Shown piece by piece: positions 17,003-24,156 of a DNA stretch of 64,000 bases. The stretch's first letter is position 1. Every line of letters begins with the position of its first letter. This DNA is from Asaia siamensis. Lineage in GTDB: Bacteria > Pseudomonadota > Alphaproteobacteria > Acetobacterales > Acetobacteraceae. Below the pieces are notes generated by a model. It saw nothing but the letters and a program-made list of their open reading frames with translations, did not search any database and was not told the DNA's origin. Location: positions 1 through 64,000 of the forward strand of contig NZ_BMCH01000007.1 of assembly GCF_014635085.1 (NCBI RefSeq), written 5' to 3'. The position numbers were made by a program, and so were the translations under genes.

Positions 17003-17842
17003 TCAGAGCCGAAACGGCGCCCCCAGCCGTGCCTCGACAGGAAACAGCCCCTCGAAAGAAACGCAGATTTCGGCCGGGTCATCGAGGAACAGCGTGCCCA
17101 TGGTCGAGCCTGTGGTCACGACATCGCCTGCACGCAGCGGGCGACCGCGCTCAATGGCATGATTGGCCAGCCAGGTAAGCAGACGCAATGGATCGCCAGC
17201 CTTGTTGCCCCCCTGCTGGTCGTATCGCTTTTCGCCATTGACCAGCATGGTCATGGGCAGGGTGGTCGGGGAGAAATCACGCCATGAAGTCACGCCACGC
17301 CCGACAACCAGCACGCCATGGCTGCCCTGATCGGCCAGATGCGACAGGTTATGCTGCGAATTCGGGGTTACGAAGCGCGTATCGAGCAACTCGATCGCGC
17401 CATGGATGGCCCCGATCGCGTCGGCCACCTCTTCCTTCGTCCAGGGCTCTGCCCGCGCTGACAGATCGCTCCTGAACGAATAGGCGATCTCGGCCTCGAC
17501 ACCGTGGAAGCGACAGAAGGATGGCGAAAGATCCTGCCCGCTTTCGAAGACCGTGGCCCGATGCAGCGGCGCGCAGGAAGGCAGGGCGGTGGGCGTAGCC
17601 GCACCCACTTTCCACCCGACGATCTCACCCTTGCCGGATTCACTCAGCGCGAGAGCCACGACATCCTGCACGGCATAGGCGGCTTTTGGATTGATGGGCA
17701 CAATGGTCTCGGGAACAGTCTGCAGCGGCTTGTTGGTACGTCGGGCTTCAAGCAACATTGAGGCCAGAAGGGCATCGGGGGCTGTCTCGGTTGCCGTCTG
17801 GAGGGAGGTCTGGGAGAGAGAAGCGTTCATGGTGTCGGTCAT
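17003..17842 (-). CDS. Fumarylacetoacetase-family hydratase (2-keto-4-pentenoate hydratase-like)
   Basis: 279 residues from the ATG at 17842 (GGA just upstream; the frame extends to a TTG at 17866, and another ATG is at 17830). Family features: PETIVPINPKAAYAVQDVVA near 45-65, GEIVGWKVGAATP near 73-86, metal-binding VEAEIAYSF near 112-120, and GDVVTTGSTMGT near the C-terminus, which matches the GxxxxTGS active-site strand of 2-oxopent-4-enoate hydratases. It would add water to a 2-oxo-4-enoic acid or act as a decarboxylase. The dehydrogenase gene follows on the same strand. Confidence 0.8.
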   Translation of the reverse strand: MTDTMNASLSQTSLQTATETAPDALLASMLLEARRTNKPLQTVPETIVPINPKAAYAVQDVVALALSESGKGEIVGWKVGAATPTALPSCAPLHRATVFESGQDLSPSFCRFHGVEAEIAYSFRSDLSARAEPWTKEEVADAIGAIHGAIELLDTRFVTPNSQHNLSHLADQGSHGVLVVGRGVTSWRDFSPTTLPMTMLVNGEKRYDQQGGNKAGDPLRLLTWLANHAIERGRPLRAGDVVTTGSTMGTLFLDDPAEICVSFEGLFPVEARLGAPFRL

Positions 17843-17984
17843 TTCCGGATGAATGAGCGTCAGCAAAAAAATCTCGATCGAGGCGCATCGCGCTCAGTAC
17901 CAGCAGGCAAGAGCAGAATCGCTTCGATCAGTCGCAGGAAACATGACACGCTGGTAAGAATTTGGCCATCTTTCCTTTTGCCTG

Positions 17985-18797
17985 TCAGTACGACCCGAAA
18001 AGATTGCCTGTCTCTGATTTTACGGGCTGGTCGAGTTGCAATGCCTGGAAAAATCGCAGATCGAAACTGCGAAACACAACGTGGTTTGCAGCCGCAATCA
18101 GGTTCGCCACCAAAAGGCTTCCCCACATCAGATATGAGCCGGGCGCAGTAAAGGTGGCCGTCTTCTGCAGGAGAACTATTACCAGAGCGAAGGGAATCGC
18201 CAGGACACCGCCCCAGAAGATGTAGCTCCAGACATGCCCTTTCATCGCCTCGTAACTTCGACGGATTTGAAAACCCGCATTTCCGCTTTCCCAGGCGAGG
18301 TAGCTCATGGCGAAACACCGTACGGCCAGCCATATCCAGAACAGGCACAGCGCACATAGGAGGCTTATTCCTGCTGCTTTCGTCGTGAAGGCCGCGCTTC
18401 CACTCAGATAATCGTTGGCCCCAGACGCTGCCAGAAGGGTCAACCCGGCAGGGAACGCCTGAATAACCGCATTGACACCCAGGGACTGCAACCCGCCCCT
18501 ATCCAGCCGCCACAAGGCAATACCTCGCCATGGCGTGAGCCATGCACGGGTAACGGTCAGCGTCAGAAACCACATCGCAATCATGTCGAGACTGCTCAGG
18601 ACGTGCAGGGTTGGATGACGCAGGGCACCATCAATCAGCCCCCCGGCGGATGACCCTGTCTGCCTGACTGCCTCAATCAGACAGTCTCCTGCCATCAGAA
18701 CACCGATGAGGATCATGACGTCTGCGCGCTTCAGAAACCGTAACTCGAAGCTCTGCTGCATCAACTGACCAGCTTGCCAGAACGACAGTTTCCTCAT
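17985..18797 (-). CDS. Multi-pass membrane protein of unknown function
   Basis: 270 residues with about five or six membrane segments (near 28-45, 68-85, 105-122, 138-162, 194-212 and 223-240) and a terminal soluble tail. GGAG lies about nine bases before the ATG. The arrangement resembles small integral membrane proteins of the DUF4013/YciC sort, but I cannot assign it. Flanking genes are unrelated, so context does not suggest a role. Confidence 0.6.
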   Translation of the reverse strand: MRKLSFWQAGQLMQQSFELRFLKRADVMILIGVLMAGDCLIEAVRQTGSSAGGLIDGALRHPTLHVLSSLDMIAMWFLTLTVTRAWLTPWRGIALWRLDRGGLQSLGVNAVIQAFPAGLTLLAASGANDYLSGSAAFTTKAAGISLLCALCLFWIWLAVRCFAMSYLAWESGNAGFQIRRSYEAMKGHVWSYIFWGGVLAIPFALVIVLLQKTATFTAPGSYLMWGSLLVANLIAAANHVVFRSFDLRFFQALQLDQPVKSETGNLFGSY

Positions 18798-18922
18798 TCC
18801 TCACTCTCCTGCTGCCCCGCCATCCGTGAGCGCGTGTCACGCGCGCACGATATCTAATGGGAAAGCCGGGAAGGAAATCACTCTGTGTAGAGCCCCTGAG
18901 ACATTCTTCGCCTGCGCGATGC

Positions 18923-19402
18923 CTATGCGGGTGGCAGGATCATAGGGCGCAGACGGGGTTTACGGGCCTTGTTCACCAGCGTGTCGAGCGCAGAGAGAAA
19001 GCGGGAGCGGTCGGCTTTGCCGAATGAGGCGCCACCCGGCGTCATCATGCCTGCCGAGCGCAGATCGGTCATGAGATTGCGCATGGCAAGCGCCATACCG
19101 ATGGCATCGCCATCAAGCACACGGCCTTTGGGCTCGAGCACATGCACACCCTTCTCGACACAGCGGGCTGCCAGCGGAATATCGGCTGTGATCACGATAT
19201 CGTTTTCGACCGAATGTTCGGCAATCCAGTCATCGGCCAAATCCGGGCCCGCATCGACCACAACACGTTCGATCAAAGGCGAGTCCGGCAGGGCGATCAT
19301 GCGATTGGCCACAACGAACACATGCAGCCCATAGCGCCCGGCTACGCGATAGATTTCATCTTTGACCGGGCAGGCATCGGAATCAATGAAGATACGGGTC
19401 AT
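18923..19402 (-). CDS. UPF0178 (DUF188, YaiI/YqxD) family protein
   Basis: 159 residues from the ATG at 19402; the longer frame to 19471 lacks family similarity. The N-terminus MTRIFIDSDACPVKDEIYRV is diagnostic, followed by VVDAGPDLADDWI, DIVITADIPLA and the C-terminal block GGASFGKADRSRFLSALD. This is a PIN-like fold of unknown biochemical function that is widespread in bacteria. Confidence 0.9.
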   Translation of the reverse strand: MTRIFIDSDACPVKDEIYRVAGRYGLHVFVVANRMIALPDSPLIERVVVDAGPDLADDWIAEHSVENDIVITADIPLAARCVEKGVHVLEPKGRVLDGDAIGMALAMRNLMTDLRSAGMMTPGGASFGKADRSRFLSALDTLVNKARKPRLRPMILPPA

Positions 19403-19469
19403 GGCGCCACTGTGCCGCAGCGCGGCGGACGCCGCAAACCTTGCCCGGCAGGTTGGGGTCTCTTCACGC

Positions 19470-19504
19470 AAAAAAGGGGCAGGGTCCGTGAACCCTGCCC
19501 CTTT
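19470..19504 (-). terminator. Rho-independent terminator of the Do-type protease gene
   Basis: Stem AAAGGGGCAGGGT / ACCCTGCCCCTTT (19473-19504) with a 6-base loop. A19470-19475 gives a U tract on the minus-strand transcript. It lies 40 bases after the protease stop. Confidence 0.9.
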
Positions 19505-19544
19505 CTGCTATCATTCTCCCGGCAAAGCGGAAGATCGGTCGAAA

Positions 19545-21095
19545 TCAGTTGGCGTCGTCGCTGCCATCATCATCTGTATCGCTGCCAGCAGGCGCGATGG
19601 CCACGAAAATCAGCTGGCCGTCACGCAGGACACGCAGCAGGATCGGCTGCTTGTTCTTCATGACGCCGCGCACGGCGGTCAGCACAGCGCGGGGGTTATC
19701 AACCGCCGTATTGCCCACTGCCTGAATGATGTCACCGGGGCGCACACCGGCCTGTTCTGCGGGCGAACCCGGCGCGATCTGGCTGATCACTGCGCCCTTG
19801 ACGGTATCGTCGACACCAAGCTGCTGACGCATGTCACGGGAAAGCGGCGCGAGCGAAATGCCGATCTTGCCGCTGCCCGACTGGCTGCTGTCATCACCGG
19901 AAGACGCATCCTGACCTTCACCGTCTTTCGGCATATTGCCGATCTTGGCCGTGATGGTCTGTGGCTTGCCATCGCGCAGAATGTTCAGCGTGGCATCGGT
20001 GCCGGGCTTCATCGAGACGGTATGGACAACCAGATCATGCACGCTCTTGATCTTGGCGCCGTTGAGCGCGGTGACCACATCGCCGCTCTTCAGCCCGGCC
20101 TTGTCGGCGGGACCGCCCGGCGTCACCTGCGCTACCAGCGCGCCTTCTGGCGGTGCCCCCGGCTCGCTGGGCTTGAGATTGAGCGCCTGGGCGAGGGTCG
20201 GCGAGATGCGCTGCATCAGCACACCCAGATAGCCGCGTGTCACATGACCCGACGTGCGAAGCTGATCCACCACGCTCTTGACCGTGTTCGACGGAATGGC
20301 GAAGCCGATACCGATCGAACCGCCCGAAGGCGAGATGATGGCGGCATTCATGCCGATCACCTTGCCGTTCTGGCTGAAGAGCGGACCACCGGAATTGCCG
20401 TGATTGATCGGCGCATCGATCTGGATGAAATCATCATAGGGACCGGCATTGAGATCACGCCCGCGTGCCGAGACGATACCGGCCGTTACCGTGCCACCAA
20501 GCCCGAACGGATTGCCGACGGCCACAACCCATTCGCCGGGCTGAACATTGTCAGAATCGCCAAGCTCGATGAACGGCAGCTTGCCATTCGGCTTGATCTT
20601 GAGCAGGGCAACATCGGTCTTGGGGTCACGACCGACAATCTTGGCGGGCAGGGTCGTGCCATCGTCAAGCGTCACCGACACCTTGGTTGCGCCATTCACC
20701 ACGTGGTTGTTGGTGACGATGTAACCGTCGTTGGAAATGATAAAGCCCGAACCGCGCGCCTCGACCGTGCGATGCGTCGGCTGCTGCTGCGGGGCCATCT
20801 GGAACGGGAAGGGGAAGGGGAAAGGCATCTGCTGGCCCCCGCCCCCGCCACCTTCTTCCTGCTCGGCCACATCGGCACGGATATGGGAAGTGATGGAGAC
20901 AACGGCAGGCTTCACCTGCTTCACCAGATTGACGAAATTTGGCAGCGTCTGGAGCTGGGTCTGCGGCGTGATCGGCCCCTCAGCCCAGGCGGGTGACGTG
21001 ATGCCAACCCCGAGGGAGAGTGCGGTAGCTGCAACCAGAGCCAGCGGGCGGAGCTTTCGTGAAGGCGTCAAACGAACAGGCATGGCGTCAGTCAT
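19545..21095 (-). CDS. degP: Do-type periplasmic serine protease (DegP/MucD/DegQ)
   Basis: 516 residues from the ATG at 21095, which has GGAAAG upstream (the frame opens at 21119). The signal peptide ends near AWA-EG (38-39). The trypsin-like domain has the catalytic triad His131 (TNNHVV), Asp161 (KTDVAL) and Ser235 (GNSGGP). Two PDZ domains follow, at about 305-395 and 415-500. The LA-loop position carries an unusual low-complexity insert of Gly and alternating Pro-Phe (about 80-98). It degrades or chaperones misfolded envelope proteins. Single gene with its own terminator. Confidence 0.95.
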   Translation of the reverse strand: MTDAMPVRLTPSRKLRPLALVAATALSLGVGITSPAWAEGPITPQTQLQTLPNFVNLVKQVKPAVVSITSHIRADVAEQEEGGGGGGQQMPFPFPFPFQMAPQQQPTHRTVEARGSGFIISNDGYIVTNNHVVNGATKVSVTLDDGTTLPAKIVGRDPKTDVALLKIKPNGKLPFIELGDSDNVQPGEWVVAVGNPFGLGGTVTAGIVSARGRDLNAGPYDDFIQIDAPINHGNSGGPLFSQNGKVIGMNAAIISPSGGSIGIGFAIPSNTVKSVVDQLRTSGHVTRGYLGVLMQRISPTLAQALNLKPSEPGAPPEGALVAQVTPGGPADKAGLKSGDVVTALNGAKIKSVHDLVVHTVSMKPGTDATLNILRDGKPQTITAKIGNMPKDGEGQDASSGDDSSQSGSGKIGISLAPLSRDMRQQLGVDDTVKGAVISQIAPGSPAEQAGVRPGDIIQAVGNTAVDNPRAVLTAVRGVMKNKQPILLRVLRDGQLIFVAIAPAGSDTDDDGSDDAN

Positions 21096-21202
21096 GATCT
21101 TTCCAGCTTTGGCACCCATCAGGTGCGGGGTGGTAAGAGAAACTTATGAAGTCGCTTCCGGTTCGTCCAGAATAGGCGCGCGTAAAAACGTGGTAATCCG
21201 TT

Positions 21203-21649
21203 TCAGGAATCGCGTGTTTCCCGCAATGTTATGAAAAAATCCCTCAGTATTCGGGCATTTTCCTGCTCGCAGACCCCCCCTATCACTTCAGGCCGGTGCA
21301 GACAGGCGGGCTGCTCAAAAATACGTGGCCCGTGATCGACCCCTCCGCCCTTGGGGTCGTAAGCGCCAAAGATCACCTTCCCGAGCCGGAAATGCACCAT
21401 GGCCGACGCACACATGGGGCAGGGTTCAAGCGTGACCACCAGCGTGCATCCGGCCAGAGAGCGTGTGCCAAGTGCAGCAGTCGCCGCCCGCATGGCCAGA
21501 ATTTCCGCATGGGCACTAGGGTCCTGACGCGCTTCGACCTCATTGGATGCCCGGGCAATCTCGCGACCATCCGGCGCCAGCACGACGGCACCCACCGGCA
21601 CCTCGCCACGGGATGCGGCTTCATGCGCGGCCGCGAGGGCCAGTTCCAT
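21203..21649 (-). CDS. tadA: tRNA-specific adenosine deaminase
   Basis: Deaminates A34 to inosine in tRNA-Arg(ACG). Numbering from the ATG at 21649 gives 148 residues, with HAE at 47-49 and PCPMC at 76-80 as the zinc/catalytic motif; GEVPVGAVV and ARASNEVEARQDPSAHAE are typical. The frame also opens at a GTG at 21745, which would add 32 residues not seen in the family; neither start has a clear ribosome binding site. It lies near rluB and rsmD, a grouping of RNA-modification genes common in this class. Confidence 0.92.
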   Translation of the reverse strand: MELALAAAHEAASRGEVPVGAVVLAPDGREIARASNEVEARQDPSAHAEILAMRAATAALGTRSLAGCTLVVTLEPCPMCASAMVHFRLGKVIFGAYDPKGGGVDHGPRIFEQPACLHRPEVIGGVCEQENARILRDFFITLRETRDS

Positions 21650-21829
21650 GCCGATCTGGCCAGACCTGTCTCTGTCAGCCTGTTCGTTTCCTGCCTGAAA
21701 ATCAGGCTCGTTTTGCGGGAATTCTTCGGGCACGGCTTCTCCCACTCAGAGACGTATGAGCGACAGATGCCAGGGTGATCGACACACAGGCGCTTTCTGT
21801 TTGCTCAAAACCCTGTTTACATCGTTGCC

Positions 21830-22561
21830 ATGACACGCGCACCTCTCATCGGTCTCACGCTCGATATCGAACCGGGCGGCCCCCAGGAATTTTCGCGCTG
21901 GCCCTACCACGCGCTGCGCCAGAATTATTTCAGCGCAATCGCGACCGCCGGGGGGCTGCCCGTCGGATTGCCCCATGACCCCGCACTTGCCGCAGCACTG
22001 ATGGCCCGTCTCGACGGTCTGGTCGTGACAGGAGGGGCTTTCGACCCCAATCCGGCACTTTACGACGAGGCACCACATCCCCGCACCACGCTCAAACCCG
22101 GTCGCACCGATGCCGAGCTTGCCTATCTGACCGCCGCTCGCAGCAGGGATCTGCCCGTGCTTGGAATCTGTGGCGGCATGCAGCTCATGGCCATTGCCTG
22201 GGGGGGCTCGCTGTTTCAGCACCTGCCCGAACAGGCCCCCGGCCCGATTGCCCACGAACAGCCCAACCCGCGCGACGAGGCCGGGCATGAGGTGACCATT
22301 CTACCCGGCACGCTGCTCTCGCGCTGCACGGGGGCAACAGGGATGCGCGTCAATTCATCGCATCACCAGGGTGTACGCGATGCAGGAAGTCTTGTGACAA
22401 GCGCTTACGCGCCCGATGGTCTGATCGAGGCAATCGAGACGGATGACGGAATTTTTCGTCTGGGGGTGCAGTGGCACCCGGAATTCGCTATCGATCCGGG
22501 AGACGCGCGTCTATTGGCTGAATTCATCAACGCCGCCCGACACGCGACACCACAGGACTGA
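21830..22561 (+). CDS. Class I glutamine amidotransferase-like gamma-glutamyl hydrolase (peptidase C26, PuuD-like)
   Basis: 243 residues. The nucleophile is Cys114 in LGICGGMQLMA, with His216 and Glu218 in QWHPE completing the triad. MTRAPLIGLTLDIEP and the HHQGV segment place it with PuuD-type enzymes that split gamma-glutamyl-GABA or related compounds; no other putrescine pathway genes are nearby. It stops just before rluB (5 bases), so it may share its message. Confidence 0.85.
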   Translation: MTRAPLIGLTLDIEPGGPQEFSRWPYHALRQNYFSAIATAGGLPVGLPHDPALAAALMARLDGLVVTGGAFDPNPALYDEAPHPRTTLKPGRTDAELAYLTAARSRDLPVLGICGGMQLMAIAWGGSLFQHLPEQAPGPIAHEQPNPRDEAGHEVTILPGTLLSRCTGATGMRVNSSHHQGVRDAGSLVTSAYAPDGLIEAIETDDGIFRLGVQWHPEFAIDPGDARLLAEFINAARHATPQD

Positions 22562-22566
22562 CGAGC

Positions 22567-23373
22567 ATGACCGAAGAACAAAAGGGCGAGCGCATCGCCA
22601 AATGGATGGCCCGCGCTGGCGTAGGCAGCCGACGCGACATTGAGCGCATGATCGAAGCCGGGCGCATTCGCATGAACGGCTCTTCGGTCGAGCATCCCGC
22701 CACCTTCGTGCAGGATGGCGATATCATCCAGCTCGACGGCAAGGTGATCGGCAACAAGGAACACACACGCGTCTGGCGTTATCACAAGCCCGACGGGCTG
22801 ATGACCACCCATCGCGACCCCCAGGGCCGTCCCACCGTGTTCGACTCCCTGCCCGAGGGCATGCCCCGTGTGGTGAGCGTCGGGCGTCTCGATATCAATT
22901 CCGAAGGGCTGCTCCTGCTCACCAATGACGGTGAACTGGCCCGGCGCCTCGAGCTGCCCTCGAATTCCTGGATCCGCCGCTATCGCGTGCGCGTGTTCGG
23001 CGTGGTGGACGAGCGCAAGCTGGCCGCTCTGGCCAACGGCTCGGAATTCGAAGGCGTGCGCTACGGCCCCATCGAAGCCGGTCTGGACTCGCAGAAAGGC
23101 GATAATGCCTGGCTGACTGTCAGCCTTCAGGAAGGCAAGAACCGCGAAATCCGCCGCGTCATGATGGGGCTCAATCTGCATGTCAGCCGTCTGATCCGCG
23201 TTTCCTACGGCCCATTCCAGCTCGGCACGCTGCAGAAGCGCGAGATTGAAGAGGTTCAGGGCAAGATCCTGCGCGAACAGGTTCCCGGACTCGCCGCTGC
23301 CCCGCGTCGTGTTCGCCGTGTCGTGAAAGACAAGACCCCCGACATCGCCAGCCCTGAAGCCGAAGAAGAATAA
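22567..23373 (+). CDS. rluB: 23S rRNA/RNA pseudouridine synthase, RluB/RsuA family
   Basis: 268 residues. An N-terminal S4 RNA-binding domain (RIAKWMARAGVGSRRDIERM near 9-28) is followed by the catalytic domain with VGRLDINSEGLLLLTND, where Asp109 is the nucleophile. RluB makes pseudouridine 2605 of 23S rRNA in E. coli. The C-terminal ~30 residues are basic then acidic. The stop overlaps the rsmD start (TAATG). Confidence 0.92.
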   Translation: MTEEQKGERIAKWMARAGVGSRRDIERMIEAGRIRMNGSSVEHPATFVQDGDIIQLDGKVIGNKEHTRVWRYHKPDGLMTTHRDPQGRPTVFDSLPEGMPRVVSVGRLDINSEGLLLLTNDGELARRLELPSNSWIRRYRVRVFGVVDERKLAALANGSEFEGVRYGPIEAGLDSQKGDNAWLTVSLQEGKNREIRRVMMGLNLHVSRLIRVSYGPFQLGTLQKREIEEVQGKILREQVPGLAAAPRRVRRVVKDKTPDIASPEAEEE

Positions 23374-23927
23374 TGCGTATCGTCGGCGGTGAGCGCAAAG
23401 GCGTCGCCCTTCAATCCCCTCGGGGCGAAACCACCCGCCCCACCTCCGACCGCGCCCGTCAGGCCGTTTTCGACATGCTGGCCCACGCCCCCTGGGCGGG
23501 AGCGGATTTTCTGCATGAAGCCCACGTGCTTGATGCTTTCGCTGGCACAGGTGCTCTTGGTCTTGAGGCTCTCTCCCGCGGCGCAGCTTCGGCCATTTTC
23601 ATGGAGCAGGACCGTAGCGCCCGCGCCGTGATCTCGGCCAATATCCGCGCCTGCCGCTTTGATGATCGTGACCTCTCGGTGCTGACATGCGATGTGACCC
23701 GCGCACCGCGCGCCTCTCGCCCCTGCACGCTCGTCTTCCTTGACCCGCCTTATGGCAAAGACCTGGTGCCCGCTGCCCTCAAGGCCCTGACCCGCTCGGG
23801 CTGGATCGCGCCCGGTGCCGTTATCGTGGCCGAAACTGCCGTCAAAGACGAACTCGCTGTCGATCTCCCCCTTCTGACCGAGCGTCGCTTCGGTGTCGCT
23901 CAGGTCAGGATCTGGCGGGCTTCGTGA
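23373..23927 (+). CDS. rsmD: 16S rRNA (guanine966-N2)-methyltransferase
   Basis: 184 residues. N-terminal MRIVGGERKG and the RPTSDRARQAVFDML block are diagnostic for RsmD. The SAM site is VLDAFAGTGALGLEALSRGA near 52-71 and the catalytic motif is DPPY at 124-127. It is translationally coupled to rluB and followed by a dispersed intergenic repeat copy. Confidence 0.95.
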   Translation: MRIVGGERKGVALQSPRGETTRPTSDRARQAVFDMLAHAPWAGADFLHEAHVLDAFAGTGALGLEALSRGAASAIFMEQDRSARAVISANIRACRFDDRDLSVLTCDVTRAPRASRPCTLVFLDPPYGKDLVPAALKALTRSGWIAPGAVIVAETAVKDELAVDLPLLTERRFGVAQVRIWRAS

Positions 23928-23950
23928 TCCCGGAGCTCCGCCCTTGACCT

Positions 23951-24046
23951 GCGGAGGGACAAGCCCCCCCCCTCGATCCCCAGTTTAATCAATCAGGTTT
24001 GCCAAAGGACGACCGTCTTTTAGCGAGGAGCGGGGCCGAGCCCCGC
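23951..24046 (+). repeat. Dispersed intergenic repeat, copy C
   Basis: Same orientation as the copy at 33994. Shared blocks are TCGATCCCCA/G, AATCAATCAGGTTT/C, CAAAGGACGACCGTC and a terminal GC-rich hairpin (CGGGGCCGAGCCCCG). This is the most diverged of the three copies and the left hairpin is eroded to a run of C. It lies 3' of rsmD. Confidence 0.75.
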
Positions 24047-24156
24047 ATGACACGAGATTGGCGGAAATCTGTCCTTTTTTGCTCTCGTCTCGCCGCGTTG
24101 TTCCGCTATAGTTCTGCCATACGACAGGTATAGTTTCAGACGATGCTCGACGCCCC

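Noticed and set aside
19362-20996. Plus-strand open frame of 544 codons opposite the Do-type protease gene
   Set aside because: The protease has an intact catalytic triad and PDZ domains on the minus strand; the plus frame is a shadow.
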